A stretch of DNA of 64,000 nt from Dactylosporangium vinaceum (lineage in GTDB: Bacteria > Actinomycetota > Actinomycetes > Mycobacteriales > Micromonosporaceae). Below the pieces are notes generated by a model. The model had not been told where the DNA came from. It saw only the letters and a list, made by a program, of their open reading frames with translations, and ran no database searches. Positions 1 to 7,352 of the stretch are shown piece by piece (position 1 is the first letter of the stretch; each line of letters starts with the position of its first letter). The position numbers were made by a program, and so were the translations under genes. The stretch lies in NCBI RefSeq assembly GCF_019904175.1, contig NZ_CP061913.1, forward strand, positions 10,602,001-10,666,000, given 5' to 3'.

Positions 1-1369
1 TGCTCAGCGGGTCGAACACCTGCACCTTGCCGGGGTCGTAGAGCCCGACGACGCGGGTGAAGCCGAGCTTCCCGGTCTGGGAGATCGAGCGGAACGAGGA
101 GTCGTAGATCTGCCAGGGCAGGTGGATGCCGGAGGTGTCCGGGCTGCGCCAGGCCTCGGGGCTGGTCTCGACCGGGATCGCGGTGAGCGAGCCGTCCGGG
201 TTCTCCAGGTAGTCGACCCCGCCGACCCGCATGAACGGGTGCAGCTGGGTGCCGCCGCCGACGACCTCCGGGTCTCCGCCGACCGTGCGGGTCTCCAGCT
301 GCGGCCCGGTCGTCGCGTCGAGGGCGGCCAGCGCCCTGGCCGGCGTGTCGCCGGGCGGCGGGGCCGTCATGGCGATCCGGCTGAGGCCGAACTGCAGGCT
401 GTTGTCCGGATACGGCCGCTCGACCGACAGCACCGGCAGGATCGGCTCGTAGATCGGCGAGGACGGCTGCTTGGTGAGCCGGTCGTCCGGGCCGATGTAG
501 TGCCCGGCGGTGATCGCCCGGTCCAGCCCGACCAGCCGCGCCTCGGCCTGCAGGTCGACGGCGGCCAGCAGCATCGGCACCTGCCAGGACAGGTCCACCT
601 CCGCCCGGTCGGCCGTCTCGAGCACGTACCCGCCCGGCGTGAAGGCGTTGTGCAGAAACCGGCCGTCCGCGGTGAGCTGGAAGATCTGGATGCTGGCGCC
701 CTGCGTGTCGCTCATCAGGCTCGACATTTCCTCCCGGTCGATCCACTGGCAGATCGGGGCGCCGTCCTCGAGCGCGGCCAGGCCGTCGTCGCAGAGGTCC
801 CGCCCGGCGTGGATCGAGCCGTCGGTGTACTCCATACGGTCCGACGTCCCACCGTTGAGCTTCGGCCAGGCCACCGTGTGCTTGGTGAAGTACACGAAGT
901 TGGCCCGGGCCTTGGCGCTGCTCAGCCCGCGGTCGGCCAGGAAGGTCCGGTCGATGCGGATCAGCTGGCGCTCGAGCGAGCGGTCCACGAGGTTCGTGAG
1001 GTCCAGCTTGTAATCGCGGCCCTGGTTGGCGTAGCCGACCATGGCGATCGGCGCGGCGACCTCCACGCCGTCAAGGGCCGCGATCTGCCGCACCTGCTCC
1101 GGGGCGATCCCGCCGTAGATGCCGCTGAGCGAGTTGGGCCGCACCTTCTGCCTGTCGTCCTCGAGCGCCGTGCGGGTCCCCCTGGGCCGCACCAGCACCT
1201 GGTACGCCGCGCCGGCCGACCGGTTCACCTCGCCCGTGACCTCCAGCTGAGCGGTCTGCGTCGCACCGGTGAGCACGGTGAACCCGGTGGTCGCCACGAG
1301 GACGCCGAGCAGCAGCGCTGTCGCGCGGGCTTTCCGGTTGCGCAGATGGGCCCAGATGAATGGGATCAC
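1..1369 (-). CDS. ABC transporter permease, N-terminal part (cut by left edge)
   Basis: Reading leftward from a GTG at 1369, the frame stays open to the edge (about 456 codons). It begins with a short cytoplasmic segment and one strong membrane helix (roughly residues 14-33, with LLLGVLVATTGF), followed by a large extracytoplasmic part. That is the usual N-terminal layout of MacB/FtsX-type permeases, whose three remaining helices would lie beyond the edge. It is divergent from a PadR regulator, and PadR genes commonly control exporter operons, so a drug or lipid exporter is likely. No ATPase is visible in the window. Identification rests on topology and context, not on a seen FtsX core. Confidence 0.7.
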   Translation of the reverse strand, partial: MIPFIWAHLRNRKARATALLLGVLVATTGFTVLTGATQTAQLEVTGEVNRSAGAAYQVLVRPRGTRTALEDDRQKVRPNSLSGIYGGIAPEQVRQIAALDGVEVAAPIAMVGYANQGRDYKLDLTNLVDRSLERQLIRIDRTFLADRGLSSAKARANFVYFTKHTVAWPKLNGGTSDRMEYTDGSIHAGRDLCDDGLAALEDGAPICQWIDREEMSSLMSDTQGASIQIFQLTADGRFLHNAFTPGGYVLETADRAEVDLSWQVPMLLAAVDLQAEARLVGLDRAITAGHYIGPDDRLTKQPSSPIYEPILPVLSVERPYPDNSLQFGLSRIAMTAPPPGDTPARALAALDATTGPQLETRTVGGDPEVVGGGTQLHPFMRVGGVDYLENPDGSLTAIPVETSPEAWRSPDTSGIHLPWQIYDSSFRSISQTGKLGFTRVVGLYDPGKVQVFDPLS

Positions 1370-1388
1370 GCGCTTACTCTGGCCCGTA

Positions 1389-1401
1389 CATTGCGACAAT
1401 G
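1389..1401. promoter_or_regulatory. Perfect inverted repeat, candidate PadR operator
   Basis: CATTG-CGA-CAATG, two perfect 5 bp arms, lies in the 53 bp between the divergent permease and PadR starts. It sits just upstream of a TACGAT -10-like hexamer (1409-1414) that is 8 nt before the PadR ATG, which would give a leaderless mRNA. PadR proteins usually bind short dyads over their own promoter. Binding is inferred. Confidence 0.45.
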
Positions 1402-1422
1402 CAAGGGGTACGATCTCGGGTC

Positions 1423-2004
1423 ATGCCGATCCATCACGCGGTGCTGTCACTGCTCTCGCACGGCCCCAGCTACGGCTACGAGCTCAAGGGCGCCTTCGAG
1501 ACAGCAGTCGGCCCGCAGTGGGGTCCGCTGAACATCGGCCACCTGTACCAGATCCTCGACCGCCTCTCCCGCGACGGCATGGTCGTCTCCCAGCGCCACG
1601 CCCAGGCGGTCAAGCCGGACCGGGTCGTCTACGAGATCACCGAGGCCGGCCACGCCGAGCTGACCCGCTGGCTGGGCGAGGCGTCCCCGCGCAGCGGCGG
1701 CTTCCGCGACGACTTCTTCCTGAAGGTCACCGCGGCCGCCCGCTCCGGCGACGCCGACACGGTGAAGACCGTCCTCTCCCAGCAGCGCACCTACCTGATG
1801 CGCGAGCTGCGCAACCTCGACGGCCTGCGCCGCAAGGCCACCGACCCGGTGGTCGCCCTGCTGCTCTCGGCGGCCACCCGGCACGTCGAGGCCGACCTGT
1901 CGTTCGTCGACGACGCCGACCGCGCCCTGCTGCGCACCCCCGGCGGCCTCCCCGCCGCGCCGGCCGCCCCGGCCCCCCGCGGTGACCTCTCCGCAAGCGC
2001 CTGA
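1423..2004 (+). CDS. PadR family transcriptional regulator
   Basis: This 193-residue protein starts with the PadR winged helix: MPIHHAVLSLLSHGPSYGYE is the family signature, followed by the wing segment GHLYQILDRLSRDGMV. The helical C-terminal (Vir_act_alpha_C-like) region follows, and the tail is Ala/Pro-rich. The ATG at 1423 was chosen because it begins exactly at the signature; an in-frame upstream start would add 21 unrelated residues. The gene probably represses the divergent ABC permease and itself through the dyad between them. The ligand cannot be told. Confidence 0.9.
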   Translation: MPIHHAVLSLLSHGPSYGYELKGAFETAVGPQWGPLNIGHLYQILDRLSRDGMVVSQRHAQAVKPDRVVYEITEAGHAELTRWLGEASPRSGGFRDDFFLKVTAAARSGDADTVKTVLSQQRTYLMRELRNLDGLRRKATDPVVALLLSAATRHVEADLSFVDDADRALLRTPGGLPAAPAAPAPRGDLSASA

Positions 2005-2046
2005 CCTCGGCTTTGCGCAGTTGCCGCGGTCGGGCAAGCTGGGTCC

Positions 2047-3267
2047 ATGCGGCCTCGATGGACGACATTGCTGGTGGTGAGCGCCCTCGCACTCACCGCA
2101 TGCTCCAACTCGGACACCTCGTGGAAGAGCCCTGGCGGCGGTACCGGTGGATCGGCCGGCCCCGCCGCTGACGCCAAGAAGATCCGGATCTCCGCGCCGG
2201 CCGACGGGGCCAAGGACGTCACCACGGGCCTCGACCTGGTCTTCGACGCCCCCGCCACGGCCGAGGTGACACTGCAGGACGCCACTGGCGCCGCCGTCAC
2301 CGGCACCGTCGTGCAGCAGCAGGCCACCCGCCCGCCGTCGGCCGGCCCGTCCGCTTCCGCCGCGCCCGCCGACGGGGTGCACTGGGTGCCGGACAAGCAG
2401 CTCAAGTGGGCGACCGAGTACACCGCAACGGTGAAGTCCGACGGTGCCACCGGCGAGGTGAAGTTCACCACCATGGCCAAGCCGTCCAACTTCGTCCGCG
2501 TCACCAGCCAGATCGGCGACAACCAGGTCGTCGGCGTCGGCATGCCGATGATCCTGTCCTTCGCCAACGACATCCCGAAGGACGCCCGGGCCGGCGTCCA
2601 GCGCCGTCTCTTCATGTCCTCCGACCCGCCGCAGGAGGGCGTCTGGAACTGGTTCAGCGCCAAGGAGGTGCACTTCCGCCCGAAGGAGTACTGGCAGGCC
2701 GGCACCAAACTCAAGCTCCGCGCCGCGCTGGGTGGCGTCTCCATGGGCGGCAAGACCTACGCCGAGAAGGACCTCACCGTCGATGCGACGGTGGGCAAGC
2801 GCCTCATCATGGACGTCGACAACACCACGAAGAAGATGACGATCACCGAGGACGGCGTCGTCATCAAGACCATGCCGGTGAGCCTGGGCAAGCCCAGCAA
2901 CCCGTCGGACAGCGGCAACTTCATCGTCATGGTGAAGAACGAGTGGGAGTGGTTCGACTCCTCCACCTACGGCGTCCCGGTCGACTCCCCGGACGGCTAC
3001 CGCACGAAGGTCCAGTACCCGCAGCGCATCACGTGGAGCGGCCAGTACATCCACGCCGCCCCCTGGTCGGTGGACGACCAGGGCCGCCGCAACGTCTCCC
3101 ACGGCTGCGTGAACATCTCGCTCGAGCTCGCGCAGTGGCTGTACACCGTCACCCATCTGGGCGACCCGGTCATCGTGAAGAACACCGAGGAGCGGGTGAA
3201 GTACGGCGACGGCTGGACCGACTGGGAACTCCCCTGGGACCAGTACGTCAAGGGCAGCGCCCTGTAG
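2047..3267 (+). CDS. L,D-transpeptidase lipoprotein (YkuD domain)
   Basis: A 406-residue secreted lipoprotein that should form 3-3 cross-links in peptidoglycan or attach proteins to it. The signal peptide ends in a lipobox (LALTAC, Cys 19). After a Ser/Gly/Pro linker come Ig-like domains (about 45-250) and the YkuD catalytic domain (about 255-390), with the SHGCVN motif and catalytic Cys 354; the upstream His lies in YIHAAPW. The architecture matches mycobacterial LdtMt2-type enzymes. It stands alone, 42 bp after the PadR gene. Confidence 0.93.
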   Translation: MRPRWTTLLVVSALALTACSNSDTSWKSPGGGTGGSAGPAADAKKIRISAPADGAKDVTTGLDLVFDAPATAEVTLQDATGAAVTGTVVQQQATRPPSAGPSASAAPADGVHWVPDKQLKWATEYTATVKSDGATGEVKFTTMAKPSNFVRVTSQIGDNQVVGVGMPMILSFANDIPKDARAGVQRRLFMSSDPPQEGVWNWFSAKEVHFRPKEYWQAGTKLKLRAALGGVSMGGKTYAEKDLTVDATVGKRLIMDVDNTTKKMTITEDGVVIKTMPVSLGKPSNPSDSGNFIVMVKNEWEWFDSSTYGVPVDSPDGYRTKVQYPQRITWSGQYIHAAPWSVDDQGRRNVSHGCVNISLELAQWLYTVTHLGDPVIVKNTEERVKYGDGWTDWELPWDQYVKGSAL

Positions 3268-3277
3268 CCGGCTCGTT

Positions 3278-3307
3278 TTGGCTGGCCGGGGGGTGACCTG
3301 GTAGCCT
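3278..3307 (+). promoter_or_regulatory. Candidate rpsT promoter
   Basis: TTGGCT, 18 bp, then TAGCCT at 3302-3307, in the gap before rpsT. It matches actinobacterial sigma-70 type sequences moderately. The start site would lie about 70 nt upstream of the gene, leaving a leader that could serve S20 autoregulation; that role is not shown by the sequence. Confidence 0.4.
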
Positions 3308-3385
3308 GATTCATCGCGCTAGGTGACGCGCCGTCGTGCCATGCGCTCAAGGAACCCAACCCGAGCTATAAGACGAGGCTGTCGC

Positions 3386-3655
3386 GTGGCGAACATCAAG
3401 TCCCAGATCAAGCGCAACCGGCAGAACGAGAAGCGCCGCCTGCGCAACAAGTCGGTCAAGTCGTCGCTGAAGACGGCCATCCGCAAGTTCCACGAGGCGA
3501 CCGCCGCCGGCGACAACGAGACCGCCAAGGCGCTGCTGGAAAACGCTTCCCGCAAGCTGGACAAGGCCGCCAGCAAGGGCGTGATCCACAAGAACCAGGC
3601 CGCCAACCGCAAGTCGGCCATCACCAAGAAGCTGCACAGCCTCACCTCCGCCTGA
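3386..3655 (+). CDS. rpsT: 30S ribosomal protein S20
   Basis: An 89-residue basic protein starting VANIKSQIKRNRQNEKRRLR, the classic S20 N-terminus that binds the 5' domain of 16S rRNA. The GTG at 3386 is taken as the start because it aligns with the family; longer in-frame starts add unrelated residues. A terminator follows 28 bp after the stop. rpsT next to holA (here convergent with the holA operon) is a common bacterial arrangement. Confidence 0.97.
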   Translation: MANIKSQIKRNRQNEKRRLRNKSVKSSLKTAIRKFHEATAAGDNETAKALLENASRKLDKAASKGVIHKNQAANRKSAITKKLHSLTSA

Positions 3656-3683
3656 CCGGAGCCAAGGCACCGACGCAGCACCG

Positions 3684-3721
3684 CGAAAAGCGCCGCCCAC
3701 ACCCTGTGGAGCGGCGCTTTT
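3684..3721 (+). terminator. rpsT intrinsic terminator
   Basis: AAAAGCGCCGC, a loop, then GCGGCGCTTTT: an 11 bp self-complementary stem with A and T tails, so it can work in both directions. It lies directly after rpsT. Confidence 0.85.
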
Positions 3722-3881
3722 GCCATGCCCACTCCCCGCCTCCACCACCACGCCGCACCCGACCCCAGCAGCGGCCCGACCCCTCCAGCCGACGCCCCGC
3801 ACGATGGCCCACCGCCCCGGTCAACCGCCCAGAACCCCGCACCGGCCCGCCATAGGTCCAGAGCCACCCACAGCTAGTGCC

Positions 3882-3964
3882 GTGTCCACCGATGTTGGCC
3901 GGATCGGCACTGACGTCGGCCCCGGTCAGGCAGCCGCGCAAAGCCGGCCCAGTTTGGTGGACAC
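3882..3964. repeat. Long imperfect inverted repeat (83 bp hairpin)
   Basis: The outer arms 3882-3902 and 3944-3964 match at 17 of 21 positions and begin with the perfect 9-mers GTGTCCACC and GGTGGACAC. A smaller CTGAC/GTCAG dyad lies inside. It could be a remnant miniature inverted-repeat element or a structured RNA. No target-site duplication was identified. Confidence 0.5.
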
Positions 3965-4183
3965 CGCACAGACGCGTCCGGCGACCCCCATGAGCCAAAC
4001 CGGGGCGACCGCTTTCCGCCGCACTGCACGAGGCCCCGGACTGGCCTGGCGCAGTCGAGAGACACCATCGCCAGCCGCATTCGGCGGCCGGGCAGCCGAT
4101 TCCCGCGAACCCGGCACCCCGCGCAGCCCACATGGCCCGCGGCCGACCCGCTTTACGGGGTCCACCGGCACGCTTCACCAATA

Positions 4184-4246
4184 CGACATATCGCCTGACA
4201 GGGCATAAGTCCGATATGTCGAGCAAGCGAAGCGCCCGACATATCG
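4184..4246. repeat. Three copies of CGACATATCG, alternating orientation
   Basis: CGACATATCG at 4184-4193, its exact reverse complement CGATATGTCG at 4212-4221, and CGACATATCG again at 4237-4246. Centre-to-centre spacing is 28 and 25 bp. The AT-rich cores stand out in GC-rich surroundings. This may be a cluster of binding sites for a dimeric regulator; no gene starts immediately beside it. Confidence 0.6.
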
Positions 4247-4257
4247 CGCGCAACAAA

Positions 4258-4292
4258 GTGGCCTTGGAGGGCCCGAAAGCCTTCCAAGGCCA
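4258..4292 (-). terminator. Terminator of the comEA-comEC-holA operon
   Basis: GTGGCCTTGGAGGGC pairs with GCCTTCCAAGGCCAC: 15 bp with one G-T wobble, closing a 5-6 nt loop. On the minus strand it is followed by TTTGTTG. It lies about 80 bp beyond the stop of the last minus-strand gene. Confidence 0.75.
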
Positions 4293-4373
4293 CACCACCG
4301 ACCCTCAGGGCCGGATAAATCGGAACTATCGGTTGCCGACCGGCCCACAATCAAGCCGGCAGAGCAAAGTCGA

Positions 4374-6374
4374 TCAGGCGAACCGCCCCTGGTTCACGCC
4401 CCCTGCCCGCTGCCGGGCCAGTTCGTCGTCGGAGCGCCAGCCGCGATCGGCGTGCCGGCCGGTCGGGAAGTGGCCCGACGTGAAGTTGTCGGCGTCCTCG
4501 GAGCGGCGCCGACCCGGGGGCGGCGGCTGCTGCCGGGCGTGACGGCCGCCGGACTCCCGGTTCAGCGCACGCCCATCGCGCCCGTCGCTGCCGTCGTCGT
4601 GGCGGGCGGCGTCGCCGTGCGGGTGGTCTTCGTCACCGCGCCGGTGTTCGCCAGTGGTCCGGGAGTCGCCCCGCCAGCCGTACGGGTCATCGTTGCGAAC
4701 ATCGCCCGTCCGGTACGCCTCTCCCCGCGCCGCCAGATCGCGAGCCGCCTCTTCCCGGCTCACCTCACCATAGGCCGAACCATAGGCCGAGCCGGCGCCC
4801 GACCCGTAGGCCGAGCCGGTGCCTGAGCCGTATGTCGAGCCGGCAGCCGAACCCGTGGCCGAGTTGTAAGCCGACCCGCTTCCCGAACCAGTGACTGAAC
4901 CGGCGGCTGAACCGGTGGTTGAGCCCGCGGCCGAGTCCGGCCCGGTGTAGTCGGAGACGTAGTCGGGAGCGCCGGGCTCCCACTCGCCGTAGGTGCCCCA
5001 GGTGCTGCGCGAACCGTACGGCGACCGAGCCCGCCAGGCCGCCTGGTCGGCGAATCCGGTTTCGTCGTCCCAGTCCTGCGCGTTCTGCTGCGCCGGCGCG
5101 TACTGCCCATACCCATACGAATCCGCCGAGCCCCCCGCCCCGGAAGCGTGCTGCCCCCCGCGCCCCCCGCGACCGTGCTGCACGACTGGCTCCTGCTCGA
5201 CCCAGGCCGCCCGGTCACCCCAGACGGTCTCGTCACCCCAGTTCGCCTGCCCGTTGCCGCTGACCGAGGAGCTCCAAGCGGCCCGGTCGCCCCAGCCGGC
5301 CCCGGTGTCGGTCGACCAGTCCTCCTGCGCGTCGTTGCCCACCGCGTGCGCAGGCTCCACCGCGGCGGTCGTCGTGGCCCACGGGTCCTGCACCGCCCGC
5401 TCGCTCCACCCCGACGGGTGCAGGGGCCGCGACCGCTGGAACCCGTGCGAGTCGGTATCGGTCCACTCGTCACCGGTCACCGCGTGCGCCTCGGCGTACG
5501 CGCCGCTCACGTACGTCGAACCGGCACCATGCGCACCGGCACCGTGCGAACCGGCGGTGTCGTCCACAGCCGCATGGGCACCGGACGCCGCATACGCACC
5601 CGAGTCCGCATCCGCGGCAGCGGGCAACGGAGCCGGATCGCCGGTGGCCCCGTCCGAACCGGTGCCGGGTGAGATCCCGTACCCGGCGTCGACCACCTCT
5701 CGCGGCCCCTCGTCAGCCGAGTGCCGCGACCCGCCCCCGACCCCGCCGTCCTTGGGCGGCAGGGAGATCTTGATGACGCCGACCTTCTTGCGCTGCGCGG
5801 GCGGCTCAATGGTCCGGGTCCGAGTAGCCCCGGTCCCAGTCCCGGTTCCGGTCCCAGAACCGGCCCCAGTCGCAGGTGCAGAGCCGGACCCGGAGCCCGT
5901 CCCCGCGCCCACGGCCGGCCCGGCGTCAGCCCCGGAGCCGGTCACCGCTCCGGTACGCGCACCGCCCGCAGCCGCCGATCGAGCGGCCCGCCCCGCGCGG
6001 GCGATCTCGGCCCGATCGAGCGAAGTCGTGGTACGCCGGGCAACCGAGGGCGTGTCGTCGGTCCGGTCATCCAAGTCCACCCGGCCGGATGACGCTCGTT
6101 CGGATGAACCCCGCTCCGCCGCCCGCGCCATGGCCCGGGCCCGGCGGGACCCGCCGATGACCATGTCGTTGACCTTTACCATGATCGCCACGACGGTCGG
6201 CAGGACGGGGACCGCCCACCAGCTGACGAGTTCGGCCAAGGCCAGGAGCACCCCGACGGCGATCATGCACTCGAACAGCAGGAAACTCACGAACCCGCCC
6301 ACGTGCAGGTGCCGTAGGCGCAGCGCCCGCACGTAAAGCGGCGCCTGTTGCGCAAACCCGTTGCTCGTCGTCAT
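4374..6374 (-). CDS. Large low-complexity membrane protein downstream of holA
   Basis: A 666-residue protein of unknown function. Two hydrophobic segments near the N-terminus (about 27-48 and 50-68, the second containing WWAVPVLPTVVAIM) are followed by a basic stretch with SRRARAMARAAERG, then about 570 disordered residues rich in Gly, Ser, Ala, Asp and Thr. Short repeats such as GSAYGSG recur near residues 480-535. Its ATG overlaps the holA stop (ATGA), so it is translationally coupled to holA. The tail probably faces the cytoplasm. Coding is supported by the coupling, the membrane segments and the terminator beyond it; overlapping opposite-strand frames look like GC artefacts. Confidence 0.75.
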   Translation of the reverse strand: MTTSNGFAQQAPLYVRALRLRHLHVGGFVSFLLFECMIAVGVLLALAELVSWWAVPVLPTVVAIMVKVNDMVIGGSRRARAMARAAERGSSERASSGRVDLDDRTDDTPSVARRTTTSLDRAEIARAGRAARSAAAGGARTGAVTGSGADAGPAVGAGTGSGSGSAPATGAGSGTGTGTGTGATRTRTIEPPAQRKKVGVIKISLPPKDGGVGGGSRHSADEGPREVVDAGYGISPGTGSDGATGDPAPLPAAADADSGAYAASGAHAAVDDTAGSHGAGAHGAGSTYVSGAYAEAHAVTGDEWTDTDSHGFQRSRPLHPSGWSERAVQDPWATTTAAVEPAHAVGNDAQEDWSTDTGAGWGDRAAWSSSVSGNGQANWGDETVWGDRAAWVEQEPVVQHGRGGRGGQHASGAGGSADSYGYGQYAPAQQNAQDWDDETGFADQAAWRARSPYGSRSTWGTYGEWEPGAPDYVSDYTGPDSAAGSTTGSAAGSVTGSGSGSAYNSATGSAAGSTYGSGTGSAYGSGAGSAYGSAYGEVSREEAARDLAARGEAYRTGDVRNDDPYGWRGDSRTTGEHRRGDEDHPHGDAARHDDGSDGRDGRALNRESGGRHARQQPPPPGRRRSEDADNFTSGHFPTGRHADRGWRSDDELARQRAGGVNQGRFA

Positions 6375-7348
6375 CGTCCTATTCCTCCACCGCGCGCAGC
6401 GACCACTGCGAACACCGCCCGCTCGAGGGCATAGCCGCGGTCATCAGATCCACCCTTCACGGCCGCGTTGCACTCTGCGGCCGCTCGCATGGCATCAACG
6501 AGCGCCTCGGCCGTCCAGCCACGGGCTTGGCGCTGCGCGCGTTCGACCTTCCACGGAGGCATTCCCAAACTGGAGGCGAGTTGATATGCGTTGCCCTTGC
6601 CGGCGGCGGCCACTCTGGCGACGGTCCGGACCCCGTCGGCGATGGCGTCGGCGATCGGGACGGGATCGACGCCGATGTGGATCGCCCACCGCAGCGCCTC
6701 CAGCGCGGCCGCCGTGTCGCCCACCATGACGGCGTCGGCGACAGTGAAGCCGGACACCTCGGCCTTGCCGGTGTAGTACTGCGCGACGGTCTTCGTGTCG
6801 ATCCGCCCGCCGGTGTCGGCGACGAGCTGCGAGCAGGCGGCGACGATCTCGCGCAGCTCGTTGCCGACCGCCGCCAGCAGCGCCTCGGCCGCGTCCTCGG
6901 CGATCTTGCCGCCCTGGCGCCGGATCTCGTTGCGCACGAAGTCGACCCGCTCACGGTGCTTGGTGATCTTCACCGCCGGCACGACGTCGGCCCCGCCCGC
7001 CTTGAGCCCGTCGGCGAGCGCCTTGCCCTTGGCCCCGCCGGCGTGGGTGACGACGAGCACGACGTCGTCCTCGGGCTGCTTGGCGTAGCCGAGGAGGGCC
7101 GCCGAGACGTCCTTCTTCACGTCCTGCCCGTCGAGCACGACGATGACCCGCCGCCCCCCGAACAGGGAAGGGCTCAGCATCTCGGCCAGCTCCCCCGCGA
7201 CCAGCTCCCCGCCGGCCCGCTGCCGCACCTCCGTGTCGGGCTCCTCGGCCCGGGCGGCGGCGATGGTCTCGGCAACGGCACGGGAGACGAGAAGCTCTTC
7301 GTCCCCGATCACCAGGCGAAGGTGCGGCAGATTCGACACGCAGGCCAT
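6371..7348 (-). CDS. holA: DNA polymerase III delta subunit
   Basis: A 325-residue clamp-loader subunit that opens the beta clamp on DNA. The start (LPHLRLVIGDEELLVSRAV) and the central (LFGGRRVIVVLDGQ) and C-terminal helical parts (SLGMPPWKVERAQRQARGW) are typical of delta. It is 4 bp downstream of comEC and overlaps the next gene by ATGA. The comEA-comEC-holA order is common in Gram-positive bacteria. A GTG three codons inside is an alternative start. Confidence 0.93.
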   Translation of the reverse strand: MACVSNLPHLRLVIGDEELLVSRAVAETIAAARAEEPDTEVRQRAGGELVAGELAEMLSPSLFGGRRVIVVLDGQDVKKDVSAALLGYAKQPEDDVVLVVTHAGGAKGKALADGLKAGGADVVPAVKITKHRERVDFVRNEIRRQGGKIAEDAAEALLAAVGNELREIVAACSQLVADTGGRIDTKTVAQYYTGKAEVSGFTVADAVMVGDTAAALEALRWAIHIGVDPVPIADAIADGVRTVARVAAAGKGNAYQLASSLGMPPWKVERAQRQARGWTAEALVDAMRAAAECNAAVKGGSDDRGYALERAVFAVVAARGGGIGR

Positions 7349-7352
7349 CGTG

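Larger units (their letters stand above)
3722..4257. other. Non-coding stretch with inverted repeats
   Basis: About 540 bp between the rpsT terminator and the terminator of the minus-strand holA operon. Open frames exist on both strands but have no recognisable domain, start signal or sensible composition, so I call no gene. It holds a long imperfect hairpin (3882-3964) and three copies of a 10-mer (4184-4246), listed separately. Confidence 0.6.

Noticed and set aside
3720..4298. Overlapping open frames on both strands after rpsT
   Set aside because: No ribosome site, no domain and Pro/Arg/Ala composition; the bases are better explained as spacer with inverted repeats and terminators.
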